DNA of 64,000 nucleotides from Geothermobacter ehrlichii (GTDB taxonomy: Bacteria > Desulfobacterota > Desulfuromonadia > Desulfuromonadales > Geothermobacteraceae), in the NCBI RefSeq assembly GCF_008124615.1, contig NZ_VNIB01000001.1:434001-498000 (forward strand), given 5' to 3'. The notes beneath the pieces are model-generated. The model saw only the letters and a list, made by a program, of their open reading frames with translations. It made no database searches and had not been told where the DNA came from. Each line of letters opens with the position of its first letter. The first letter of the stretch is position 1. This document shows positions 35,919 through 44,440 of this stretch, piece by piece. The translations under genes and the position numbers were made by a program.

Positions 35919-36685
35919 ACAGAACCCTTTTGCGGCTGCTGTCGGTCGCTGTCCTGGCGCTGCTGCTGTCGGCTTCGCCGGTCAGTTCGGCCGAGGAGGT
36001 CAGGGTCTTTGCGCTGCAACACCGCGCCGCCGCCGAGCTTCTGCCCGCCCTGAGAGAGCTGGCGGGAGACAAGGTGAAACTGGCCGCCACGAACGGCCGG
36101 ATCGTCGCCCGCGGCGAAGCGGCCGAACTCGATCTCGTCGACCGGGCGCTGCGCGGCCTCGATGTCGTGCCCGTGCAGTGGCGGATCAGGGTCCGCCAGT
36201 CGCGCCGGAGCATCGGTGAAACCTTCGATGCCACCGGCCGAATCGGCTACCGCCTTGGCACTACGGACAACGCGCGCGAGCAGTCGCTTCAGGTTGCCGA
36301 CGGCGAGAGCGGCCTGATTCGCATCGGTCGCGACGAGCCGTTCATCAGGCAGTTGCTGGCGCTGGCGGGTGAGGTCGAGGGTTTCGGCACGACGATCGAC
36401 TACCGCCGGCTGACGACCGGTTTTCTGGTGACGCCCCGCCAGAGCGGCGACCAGGTGGCTCTCGAGCTGGTGCCGCGCATGGAGGATGCCCGGGGCGAGG
36501 GCCGGCACAAAACGGTCGTGTTTCAGGAACTGGCCACCCGGGTGGTGGTTCCGGTCGGCCGGTGGGTCAACATCGGCCGTTCCGTGGTCACCGGCAGTCG
36601 CGTCTCCGGCGTTCCGCTGAGCTTCCGCGCCGGCACGGCGGAGGCGACACGGGAGTTCTGGGTGCTGGTGGAAAAGCTTCCGTGA
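35915..36685 (+). CDS. Exported protein with secretin N-domain-like repeat
   Basis: 256 residues, start overlapping the previous stop (ATGA). Signal peptide of about 24 residues ending in SSAEE. Residues ~30-80 (VRVFALQHRAAAELLPALRE then GRIVARGEAAELDLVDRALRGLDV) match the pattern of secretin N0/N1 domains (beta-alpha-beta with a leading VFxLxH). The rest, with VQWRIRVRQS and a late LATRVVVPVGRWVNIG, resembles the start of a secretin pore domain, but it is far too short to form one. Unknown role; possibly an assembly factor or a diverged secretin remnant. Confidence 0.75.
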   Translation: MNRTLLRLLSVAVLALLLSASPVSSAEEVRVFALQHRAAAELLPALRELAGDKVKLAATNGRIVARGEAAELDLVDRALRGLDVVPVQWRIRVRQSRRSIGETFDATGRIGYRLGTTDNAREQSLQVADGESGLIRIGRDEPFIRQLLALAGEVEGFGTTIDYRRLTTGFLVTPRQSGDQVALELVPRMEDARGEGRHKTVVFQELATRVVVPVGRWVNIGRSVVTGSRVSGVPLSFRAGTAEATREFWVLVEKLP

Positions 36686-36704
36686 GCATCCCCTGTCTTT
36701 CCTG

Positions 36705-36733
36705 TTGACAGCCCACAGTGGATTTGATATCAA
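36705..36733 (+). promoter_or_regulatory. Promoter of tRNA-Cys
   Basis: Perfect TTGACA (36705-36710), 17 bp spacer, TATCAA (36728-36733), 35 bp before the mature tRNA end. Confidence 0.7.
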
Positions 36734-36768
36734 TACCGCACTTTTCAGGCGGCCCGTCGGGTCGCGAC

Positions 36769-36842
<74 letters not shown>

Positions 36843-36854
36843 CCTCAGCAACAG

Positions 36855-36882
36855 GCCAGCCCCTTGTCGGGCTGGCTTTTTT
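36855..36882 (+). terminator. Intrinsic terminator after tRNA-Cys
   Basis: Stem GCCAGCCC/GGGCTGGC with loop CTTGTC, then TTTTTT. It ends 18 bp before the start of the following TauE gene. Confidence 0.88.
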
Positions 36883-36900
36883 CATTTGCCGCAGCATCCA

Positions 36901-37722
36901 ATGAACCTGCTCTCGCCGGACATCGTTCTGCTCTTCATCCTTCTTGGCTCCCTGGCGGGTTTCCTTGCCGGCCTGCTCGGTATCGGCGGCGGCATCATTT
37001 TCGTTCCGCTCTTTCTGCATGTCTTTCCGCTGGTCGGCATCGATCCCGCGGTCATGGTGCACATGGCCTTCGGCACCAGCCTGGGCATCATCCTGCCGAC
37101 CGCCGTCAGCAGCACGCTCGGGCATCGCAAACGGGGCAACGTCGACTGGTCGCAGGTCTACGGACTGGCGCTGGGCGGCATTGCCGGCGCCGCCCTCGGG
37201 TCGACGCTTGCCGCCTTTATGCGAGGCGACAGCCTGCAGTTTCTCTTTGCCCTGATGCAGACCGTCGTCGCCTTGCGCATGATTCGCTCGCGCCGCTATC
37301 TGCCTCCCGAGCGGGACAAGCCGGCGCCTTTCTGGCAGCTGGTGCTGGTGGGCATCGCCGGCGGCGCCTTTTCGGCCTTCTTCGGCGTCGGCGGCGGGGT
37401 GATCGCCGTGCCGCTGATGGTCATCGTCCTGCAGCTGCCCATCCAGCTGGCGGTCGGCAACTCCAGCGCCCTGATCGTGGTCTCTTCCCTGGCGGGTGCC
37501 GCCAGCTACGTCTTTCATGGCTGGAACAGTCCGCTGCTGCCGCCGCTGTCGGCCGGCTATATCAACCTGCTGGTCCTTGGACTGGTGGCTCCGTTCTCCA
37601 TGCTGTCGGCCCGGATCGGGGTCCGTGTTGCCGGCCATCTGCCCCATGATAAACTGGTCAAGGTCTTTGCCGTTCTACTGATTCTGGTCGGCGTCAAGAT
37701 CGGCCTGCAGGCGCTAAATTGA
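36901..37722 (+). CDS. TauE/SafE-family sulfite/organosulfonate exporter
   Basis: 273 residues, about eight membrane helices. Two inverted repeats carry the family signature GFLAGLLGIGGGIIFVP (residues ~20-36) and GAFSAFFGVGGGVIAVP (~155-171). Proteins of this family export sulfite, sulfoacetate or similar anions; the substrate here is not inferable. ATG at 36901; a TTG-initiated extension to 36886 would overlap the terminator tail. Confidence 0.93.
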   Translation: MNLLSPDIVLLFILLGSLAGFLAGLLGIGGGIIFVPLFLHVFPLVGIDPAVMVHMAFGTSLGIILPTAVSSTLGHRKRGNVDWSQVYGLALGGIAGAALGSTLAAFMRGDSLQFLFALMQTVVALRMIRSRRYLPPERDKPAPFWQLVLVGIAGGAFSAFFGVGGGVIAVPLMVIVLQLPIQLAVGNSSALIVVSSLAGAASYVFHGWNSPLLPPLSAGYINLLVLGLVAPFSMLSARIGVRVAGHLPHDKLVKVFAVLLILVGVKIGLQALN

Positions 37723-37791
37723 CACTCTGCCGAAGGGTAAAGGGGAAAGGGAAAACAGGCAGGGCGGTATGTACCCACGGAGGAGGTTGTG

Positions 37792-38595
37792 ATGCCGAGG
37801 AAACCCGCAGTCAGCGGCCAGTTCTATCCGTCAGACGGAAAAACGCTCGTACGGCAGCTTGACGCCTTTCTCGGTCAAGTCGACGGGCAGGAGGAGGCGG
37901 TCGGTGTCGTATCACCCCACGCCGGCTATCTCTATTCGGGAGCCATCGCCGGGGCCGTCTTCGCCCGGGTGACCGTTCCGGATGAGGTGGTCGTCCTGGG
38001 ACCAAATCACCACGGTTTAGGCTATCCCGGCGCGGTCTACAGCCGGGGCACCTGGGAGACGCCCCTGGGTCCGGTCGCTGTCGCCGAGGATCTGGCCGAC
38101 GCCGTGCTGGCGTCCTGTCCCATGCTCGCCGCCGACACGCTGGCCCACCGCAGCGAACATTCCCTCGAAGTCCAGCTCCCCTTCATTCAGCGACGCAATC
38201 CCGCCGCCCGCATCCTGCCCATCTGCCTGGCCCACTGGCCCCTGGCGGAGCTGGTCGATCTCGGCCGTCGTCTCGGCCAGTCGCTGGCATCGAGACAGCC
38301 GCGACCGCTGATTGTCGCCAGCAGCGACATGACGCACTACGAGCCGGGAGAGATCGCCCGCGAAAAGGACCGGCTCGCCATCGAACGCATTCTGGCCCTC
38401 GATGCGGAAGGCCTCTATCGGGTGGTGCGCGAACACCGCATCACCATGTGCGGCGTGATGCCGACGGTCGTGCTGCTGGCCGCCGCCGGGGAGCTGGGAG
38501 CGACCCGGGCGGAGCTGGTGCGTTACGGCAATTCGGGCGAGGTGACCGGCGATCAGTCCGAGGTCGTCGGCTATGCCGGCATCGTCGTTCGCTGA
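37792..38595 (+). CDS. MEMO-like protein (AmmeMemoRadiSam system protein B)
   Basis: 267 residues. MEMO1 fold: VSGQFYPSDGKTLVRQLDAF at the N-terminus, VVSPHAGYLYSGAIAG (metal-site His) near residue 40, VVLGPNHHGLG near 65, EHSLEVQLPF near 125, and SSDMTHY near 180. These match conserved MEMO residues. In many bacteria the partner genes are AMMECR1 and a radical SAM protein, but neither is next to it here. AGGAGG lies five bases before the ATG. Confidence 0.92.
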   Translation: MPRKPAVSGQFYPSDGKTLVRQLDAFLGQVDGQEEAVGVVSPHAGYLYSGAIAGAVFARVTVPDEVVVLGPNHHGLGYPGAVYSRGTWETPLGPVAVAEDLADAVLASCPMLAADTLAHRSEHSLEVQLPFIQRRNPAARILPICLAHWPLAELVDLGRRLGQSLASRQPRPLIVASSDMTHYEPGEIAREKDRLAIERILALDAEGLYRVVREHRITMCGVMPTVVLLAAAGELGATRAELVRYGNSGEVTGDQSEVVGYAGIVVR

Positions 38596-38599
38596 CCCC

Positions 38600-38628
38600 T
38601 TGCCAGCGACCCGCAGGTGCAGTATAAA
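38600..38628 (+). promoter_or_regulatory. Candidate sigma70 promoter of gltX
   Basis: TTGCCA (38600-38605), 17 bp, TATAAA (38623-38628), 75 bp before the ATG, starting just behind the stop codon of the MEMO-like gene. Confidence 0.6.
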
Positions 38629-38703
38629 GGCGCGGTTCGGCCGCGCCACCATTGGTTCAGGGAGGGCGCCGCGCGTATCGATTTTTCACAGGAGATCCTA
38701 TCA

Positions 38704-40101
38704 ATGTCCAAACTTCGAGTCCGTTTCGCTCCCAGTCCCACCGGCTATCTGCACATCGGCGGCGCCAGAACCGCCCTGTTCAACTATCTGCTTGCCCGCA
38801 AGGAGCAGGGGACCTTCGTCCTGAGGATCGAGGATACCGATCTCGAGCGTTCGAGCCGGGAGTCGGTCGACGCCATTCTGCGGGCCATGGAATGGCTCGA
38901 ACTCGACTACGACGAAGGCCCCTACTACCAGTCCGAGCGTTTCGAACTCTACCAGCAGAAGATCGACCAGCTGCTGGCCGAAGGCAAGGCCTACCGCTGC
39001 TACTGCACGGCGGAGGAACTCGAGGCGAAGCGTCAGCAGGCCATCAACGAAAAGCGCAAGCCGAAATACGACGGGACCTGTCGTGACCGGAGCGACCAGC
39101 CGGCCGGTCGGCCGCACGTGGTGCGTTTTCGGGCGTCGCAGGAAGGCGAGACGGCCTTCGACGATCTGATCAAGGGGCCGATCAGCTTTCGGAACGACGA
39201 ACTGGACGATCTGATCATCCGCCGTTCCGACGGTTCGCCGACCTACAACTTCGTCGTCGTGGTCGATGACGCCACCATGGGCATCAATCTCGTGCTGCGC
39301 GGCGACGACCATGTCAACAACACGCCGCGGCAGATCCAGCTCTACCAGGCCCTGGGCTACCCGGTCCCGCGCTTCGCCCACGTGCCGATGATTCTCGGCG
39401 CGGACAAGACCCGGCTCTCCAAGCGGCACGGCGCCACCTCGGTCATGGCCTACCGGGAGCAGGGCTATCTGCCCGAGGCGATGGTCAACTACCTGGTCCG
39501 CCTCGGCTGGTCGCACGGCGACCAGGAAATCTTCAGCATGGACGAGCTGATCGAGCTGTTCAGCCTGGACCATGTCGGTCGCTCGGCCGGGGTGTTCAAC
39601 CCGGAGAAGCTGCTCTGGCTGAATGCCCACTACATAAAGACCGGCGACGCCGAGCGTCTTGCCGGCCTGATGCGGGAGAAGCTCGTCGCCGAAGGGATCG
39701 ACGTCGCGGCCGGCCCCGATCCGGTGCGGGTGGTCATGTCGCTGCAGGAACGGGCCCGGACCATTGTCGAGCTGGCCGAAGGGGCGCGTTTCTTCTACCT
39801 CGACCGGGTCGAATACGACGAAAAGGATCGGGCGAAGCTGCTGACTCTCGCCCAGCGCCCGCTGCTGGAGAGGCTGAAAGAGGTTTTCGCCGGGGCGAAA
39901 ACCTTCGCTGCGACGGAGCTGAAGCAGGGCTTTCAGGCCGTTCTCGACGAGCTGGGACTCGGCTTTGGCAAGGGGGCGCAGCCACTGCGGGTGGCGATGA
40001 CCGGCAGCCGGGGCGGCCCCGACCTGTTCGAGCTGATCGAGATCCTCGGGCGTGAGCGGGTGGTCGCCCGCATCGATCAGGCCCTCGAGGCCCTGCGCTA
40101 G
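38704..40101 (+). CDS. gltX: Glutamyl-tRNA synthetase
   Basis: 465 residues, class I synthetase. HIGH motif [20 protein letters not shown] in pieces (HIGG at ~17), [39 protein letters not shown], and the KMSKS-like signature [11 protein letters not shown] near residue 237. Start chosen at ATG 38704 behind CAGGAGA; the frame is open upstream without Met near the family N-terminus. Whether it is discriminating or non-discriminating cannot be read from the sequence. Confidence 0.96.
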   Translation: MSKLRVRFAPSPTGYLHIGGARTALFNYLLARKEQGTFVLRIEDTDLERSSRESVDAILRAMEWLELDYDEGPYYQSERFELYQQKIDQLLAEGKAYRCYCTAEELEAKRQQAINEKRKPKYDGTCRDRSDQPAGRPHVVRFRASQEGETAFDDLIKGPISFRNDELDDLIIRRSDGSPTYNFVVVVDDATMGINLVLRGDDHVNNTPRQIQLYQALGYPVPRFAHVPMILGADKTRLSKRHGATSVMAYREQGYLPEAMVNYLVRLGWSHGDQEIFSMDELIELFSLDHVGRSAGVFNPEKLLWLNAHYIKTGDAERLAGLMREKLVAEGIDVAAGPDPVRVVMSLQERARTIVELAEGARFFYLDRVEYDEKDRAKLLTLAQRPLLERLKEVFAGAKTFAATELKQGFQAVLDELGLGFGKGAQPLRVAMTGSRGGPDLFELIEILGRERVVARIDQALEALR

Positions 40102-40110
40102 GTCCTTCCG

Positions 40111-40143
40111 ACCGGGCGGAGCCGGTCGCTCCGCCCGGTTTTT
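40111..40143 (+). terminator. Intrinsic terminator after gltX
   Basis: Stem ACCGGGCGGAG/CTCCGCCCGGT with 7-base loop, then T-run to 40143, 10 bp after the stop. Confidence 0.9.
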
Positions 40144-40217
40144 GCTAAACCTGCCACGTCTTTCCGTCGACAAGTTGATGACGGCGGCATTGCCCATCGC
40201 ATCGGAACGGAAAGACC

Positions 40218-43109
40218 ATGTCCCAGACCCATCCACCGCAGAACGGTAATCTCATCCGGCTCGGCCCGTCGCTGCCGAAGCAGAATCACGAGGCGTGGGC
40301 TTCGCTGCAACAGGTTCTCGATGCCTTGCCCGATCCGGCGTGGGTGCTTTCCGCTGACGGCGAGGTGCGGCTGGTCAACGCCGCCGCCTGCCGCATTTAC
40401 GGTCATGAGCTCAGGGAATGGCAGACGGCGACCTTTCTGCGCGCCGTGGGCCTTGGCCGGCGGGCCTTTGACCAGCTTGTCAGCCTGCTGCACGAGGAAG
40501 ATTACCAGTACGTGGAGGGCGAGCACCGGCGCCGGAACGGCTCGCGTTTTCCAGCCGAGTTGCGCCTGCATCCGCTGCTGATCCAGGGAGCTTCCGCCGT
40601 CCTCGTTCTGGGACGCGACAACTCCGAACGCAAGAGCGCCGAGAGCGCCTTTCGCGAGATGCAGGCCCGTTTCCGGCAGACCTTCGAACATGCCGGATCC
40701 GGCATGGCTCTGGTTCTGCCCGAGGGATTCTTCCTCCAGGTCAACGAAGCCTTCAGCAAATTGGCCGGTTATTCCCGGCACGAGCTGCAGCAGCTCAACC
40801 TGAAAGATCTGCTGCATCCCGACGATGCCGTGCGCGCGTTCGGAGGGCTGGAAGGGTGCCGCAGCGGCGGCAAAGAGCCGCTGAATCTCGATCTGCGTTT
40901 CGTGCGTCCCGACGGCAGCCTGGTCTGGGGCGAGTTGTCGGCGACCTGGTTTTCAGCCGAGGATGACAAGACGGAATACTGGATCGTCCTGGTCCAGGAC
41001 ATCACCTCCCGCCGCCAGGCCGAAGAGGCCCTGGCGGCGAGCGAGGAGCGTTACCGCCAGGTCGTGCACCGGGTCAGGGACGTGCTCTTCCAGCTCGATG
41101 ACGAGATCCGCTTTGTCTTTCTCAATCCGGCCTGGGAAAAGCTTACCGGTCTGGAATGCGGCAAGAGCCTCGGCCGGAGGCTGACCGAATTCGTCACCGA
41201 AAACCAGCGCGACAGCCTGCAGAATCTCTGCGTCAGCCTGAGGGAAGGGGAGCGGCAGGTCTGCGAGGGGGAATTCTTTTTCGAATTCACTCCCGGCCAT
41301 GACCGCTGGCTGCGGGTGACCCTGATGGGCGATGGCTGTGGAACGGTGACCGGCACCCTGCACGACATCCAGGAGCAGAAGGTCGACAAGGACCGCCTGC
41401 TTGACGAACGCCAGTTTCTGCAGGCAGTCATCGACGGTGTCTGCGATCCGCTGCTGGTCGTCGGCCTCGACCACCGGGTGCAGCTGATGAACAAGGCGGC
41501 GCGGCGCAATGCCACCATGCTGTTGGTCGATGGCCACCATCCCTTCTGCTACCAGCTGCATCTCGGGCGACGGCAGCCCTGCAGCGGCGACTACCATCCC
41601 TGTCCCATGGCCGAGGTCCGCACCACCGGCCAGCCGGTGACCGTCGTTCACTATCGCGACGAAAAGGAAGGGGGGCAGCGGGTCTATGAGGTCCAGGCCT
41701 CGCCCTTTCGTGATGCCGACGGCAGGCTGTCGGGCATCATCGAGTCATTCAGGGATATCACCTATCTCTTTGAAGCCGAGGAGCAGCTGCAGGAAAAGGA
41801 AAGCCGGCTCGACTACCTGGTGCAGCATGACCTGCTTACCGGACTTCCCAACCGCAACCTCTTTCTGGTCCGTCTGCGCCGCATGATCAGCCGCGCCATG
41901 CAGTCCGGCAAGAAACTCGGGGTACTGCTGCTCGACCTCGACCGGTTCAAGAACATCAACGATTCGCTGGGACACGACATAGGCGACCTGGTGCTGTGCG
42001 AGGTCGCGAAGCGACTGACCACGACCCTGCGCGACAGCGATGTCGTCGCCCGTCTCGGCGGCGACGAGTTCATCGTCGTGCTCGACAGTCTCTCCGCCGC
42101 CGAACACGTCGAGGCAGTGGCGCGAAAGATTCTCGCCGCCCTGACGCCGCAGCTCGAAATCAGGGACTGCCAGCTGTTTCTCACCGGCAGCCTCGGCATC
42201 AGTCTTTTTCCCGATGACGGCGGCGAGCCGAAGGAGCTGCTCAAGGCGGCCGATACCGCCCTGTTTCGGGCCAAGCAGGCCGGCCGCAACAGCTTCAGCT
42301 TCTATACCCCGGACATGAACGCGCGCTCCAAGGAGTTGCTGCTGCTCGAGGCGTCCTTTCGCCAGGCAATCGAGGAGGAGCAGCTGGTGCTCCACTTCCA
42401 GCCGCAGATCGACCTGTTTACCGGTCATGTCCGGGGCGTGGAGGCCCTGGTGCGCTGGGAGCATCCGGAAAAGGGGATGATTTCGCCGGGCGATTTCATC
42501 CCCCTGGCCGAGGAGACGGGGCTGATCGTGCCGATGGGAGAATGGGTGCTGCGCCAGGCCTGCCGCCATGCCGTTCGCTGGCGTGATCTCGGTTTCGCTC
42601 CCATCCGGATGACCGTCAACATCTCGGCGCGGCAGTTTCTCAAGGAAAGACTGATCGAAACCGTGCTCGGGATTCTCGCCGAGACCGGACTCGAACCAGA
42701 CGATCTCGAGCTGGAAATCACCGAAAGCATGATCATGCACGACATCGAGCGGGCCACGGGCATCATGAACCGGATCGCTGAAACCGGCATCCACCTGGCA
42801 ATCGACGATTTCGGTACCGGCTATTCGTCCCTGGCCCATCTCAAGCGCTTTCCGCTCACCACCCTGAAGATCGACCGGGCGTTCGTCAAGGATATCGGCA
42901 GCAATCTCGAGGACGAGGCGATCATCAAGGCCATCATCGCCCTTGCCCACAGTCTCGACCTGCAGGTCGTCGCCGAGGGGATCGAGACCATGGAGCAGTA
43001 CGGTTTCCTCAAGGAGAACGGCTGCGAACAGGGGCAGGGCTTTCTCTTCAGCAGGCCGGTGCCGGCCGATCGGATCAGTCCGCTGCTCCGGCCGCGTCCC
43101 CTGTTCTGA
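40218..43109 (+). CDS. PAS-PAS-PAS-GGDEF-EAL c-di-GMP signalling protein
   Basis: 963 residues, no membrane segment, so cytosolic sensing. Three to four PAS-type domains (residues ~25-530), GGDEF at ~545-700, EAL at ~715-955. GGDEF is intact (RLGGDEF) and the inhibitory I-site RDSD is present eight residues before it. EAL residues are complete: EALVR, NISARQF, EITES, DDFGTGYSS, KIDRAFVKD, AEGIE. Both diguanylate cyclase and phosphodiesterase activities are possible. One PAS-like segment near residues 425-475 has the cysteine pattern HPFCYQLHLGRRQPC and YHPCPMAEV, which could bind a metal or heme-like cofactor. Confidence 0.94.
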   Translation: MSQTHPPQNGNLIRLGPSLPKQNHEAWASLQQVLDALPDPAWVLSADGEVRLVNAAACRIYGHELREWQTATFLRAVGLGRRAFDQLVSLLHEEDYQYVEGEHRRRNGSRFPAELRLHPLLIQGASAVLVLGRDNSERKSAESAFREMQARFRQTFEHAGSGMALVLPEGFFLQVNEAFSKLAGYSRHELQQLNLKDLLHPDDAVRAFGGLEGCRSGGKEPLNLDLRFVRPDGSLVWGELSATWFSAEDDKTEYWIVLVQDITSRRQAEEALAASEERYRQVVHRVRDVLFQLDDEIRFVFLNPAWEKLTGLECGKSLGRRLTEFVTENQRDSLQNLCVSLREGERQVCEGEFFFEFTPGHDRWLRVTLMGDGCGTVTGTLHDIQEQKVDKDRLLDERQFLQAVIDGVCDPLLVVGLDHRVQLMNKAARRNATMLLVDGHHPFCYQLHLGRRQPCSGDYHPCPMAEVRTTGQPVTVVHYRDEKEGGQRVYEVQASPFRDADGRLSGIIESFRDITYLFEAEEQLQEKESRLDYLVQHDLLTGLPNRNLFLVRLRRMISRAMQSGKKLGVLLLDLDRFKNINDSLGHDIGDLVLCEVAKRLTTTLRDSDVVARLGGDEFIVVLDSLSAAEHVEAVARKILAALTPQLEIRDCQLFLTGSLGISLFPDDGGEPKELLKAADTALFRAKQAGRNSFSFYTPDMNARSKELLLLEASFRQAIEEEQLVLHFQPQIDLFTGHVRGVEALVRWEHPEKGMISPGDFIPLAEETGLIVPMGEWVLRQACRHAVRWRDLGFAPIRMTVNISARQFLKERLIETVLGILAETGLEPDDLELEITESMIMHDIERATGIMNRIAETGIHLAIDDFGTGYSSLAHLKRFPLTTLKIDRAFVKDIGSNLEDEAIIKAIIALAHSLDLQVVAEGIETMEQYGFLKENGCEQGQGFLFSRPVPADRISPLLRPRPLF

Positions 43110-43206
43110 GACGCGCCGGACGCCAAGGGAGCCGTTCCGGCCGGGAGCTGGCGCAATGCCGGGGAGGCCGTAGGTGGTCACCTGCGGCAAAAGGTAAAAA
43201 AAGCCC

Positions 43207-43235
43207 TTGACCGGGCAGGGCAGGTCTGATAAATA
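43207..43235 (+). promoter_or_regulatory. Candidate promoter of tRNA-Gln
   Basis: TTGACC (43207-43212), 17 bp spacer, weak -10 TAAATA (43230-43235), 15 bp before the mature tRNA end. Confidence 0.4.
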
Positions 43236-43249
43236 ACGGTTCCGCTTTT

Positions 43250-43324
43250 TGGGGTGTCGCCAAGCGGTAAGGCAGCGGACTCTGACTCCGCCATTCGGGG
43301 GTTCGAATCCTCCCACCCCAGCCA
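43250..43324 (+). tRNA. tRNA-Gln (anticodon CTG)
   Basis: Acceptor TGGGGTG/CACCCCA, anticodon stem GCGGA/TCCGC around CTCTGAC (anticodon CTG), T-arm GGGGG TTCGAAT CCTCC, discriminator G and encoded CCA. Confidence 0.97.
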
Positions 43325-43376
43325 GAGATTATCGGCCGAAGGCCGTTGACAGGATAAAGCAGAGCTGCAACGCGAG

Positions 43377-43401
43377 AAGGTGGGGTCAGGCCCCACCTTT
43401 T
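43377..43401 (+). terminator. Intrinsic terminator after tRNA-Gln
   Basis: Stem AAGGTGGGG/CCCCACCTT with loop TCAGG, then TTTT, between the tRNA and the next gene (ATG at 43430). Confidence 0.8.
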
Positions 43402-43429
43402 CTCGTATGCGCCCGCCGGAGGATCGCGC

Positions 43430-44386
43430 ATGTCCCGAGTCTTCCATTTCTGGCTGCCGCCGGACAACCACAGGGTCAGAACCGGAGCCGACCAGCGTGA
43501 AGTCGTTCTGCCCGCCATTCCCCTGCCGCTGCTCGAACCGGTCGCCGGTATTCCTTCCGACCAGGCGATCGGCGAAGGACTCTACGCCTGTCTGCGGCAG
43601 AACCCGGATGGCGACCACGCCGCCGCATACGCGCGCCTGCTGGCCGACGCCTATCCCCACTACCTGGCCGATCTCGCCGCCCAGGCGGTGATGATCGGGG
43701 GCAAGGAGGTCGATGCCCCCTATCTGAGGCGCATGATCAACTGCCTGAAGATACTCGCCCTGATTGAACCGGAGCGGGCCGACCTGCAGGCCCAGATCGG
43801 CCGTGGCTGGTTCCGGCTCGCCTTCGAGTTCCAGGAACTGCCATCGAGCCGCCGGCACCTGCTCGCCGCCCTGGGAGCCCTGAACCGCGCCAGGAGCCTA
43901 GGCGACCGTTCGGCCTCGACCCTCGACAGCCTCGCCCGGGTCAACTTTCTCATCGGCGATTACCTGGTGGCCCGGCAGTGCTGGCAGGAGCTGCTGGCGG
44001 CGGACGGTGATGAATCCCTGGCCGTCCGCATCCGCGGCCAGATCGAACGGATCGACAGCTGGGAGGTTCCCGACTACCCGCTGATGGACGATCTGGAGGC
44101 CATGGGACAGGCGCTGGAACTCCACGGACAGAAGGATTTCACCGCCGCCCTGCAGCGGCTAGGCGAAGTCGAGAAGCGGGGCGGGTTGCTGGCCGATTTC
44201 GCTCTGCCGCAGTTCTTTCACCTGGCCGGACTCTGCCACGAAGGGCTGGGGGAAGATCCGCGGGCCGAAGAGCGCTACCGCCAGGCCCTCGAGGTGGATG
44301 CCGACTTCGCCCCGGCGCGGGAGCGGCTGGCCGCTCTCGAACGGAAGCGACGGCGCGGCGCGATTGACAAGGGAACATCAGACTGA
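43430..44386 (+). CDS. TPR-like protein of unknown function
   Basis: 318 residues, soluble, helical. The C-terminal half shows repeated helix pairs typical of tetratricopeptide repeats (for example LLADFALPQFFHLAGLCHEG and AEERYRQALEVDADFAPARER near residues 250-300). The N-terminal ~90 residues are not recognised; they start with SRVFHFWLPPDNHRVRTG. GGAGG precedes the ATG by seven bases. Protein-protein scaffolding is the likely role; partner unknown. Its 3' end carries the promoter of the next gene. Confidence 0.85.
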   Translation: MSRVFHFWLPPDNHRVRTGADQREVVLPAIPLPLLEPVAGIPSDQAIGEGLYACLRQNPDGDHAAAYARLLADAYPHYLADLAAQAVMIGGKEVDAPYLRRMINCLKILALIEPERADLQAQIGRGWFRLAFEFQELPSSRRHLLAALGALNRARSLGDRSASTLDSLARVNFLIGDYLVARQCWQELLAADGDESLAVRIRGQIERIDSWEVPDYPLMDDLEAMGQALELHGQKDFTAALQRLGEVEKRGGLLADFALPQFFHLAGLCHEGLGEDPRAEERYRQALEVDADFAPARERLAALERKRRRGAIDKGTSD

Positions 44387-44392
44387 TTTAAT
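44364..44392 (+). promoter_or_regulatory. Candidate promoter of the aminotransferase, inside the upstream gene
   Basis: TTGACA (44364-44369) in the last codons of the TPR-like gene, 17 bp spacer containing its stop codon, TTTAAT (44387-44392), about 48 bp before the ATG at 44441. Ten or eleven of twelve consensus bases. Confidence 0.6.
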
Positions 44393-44440
44393 AACATCCC
44401 CGCAAGGCAATGCGAACCCATGACTGACGTGGAGGACGAC

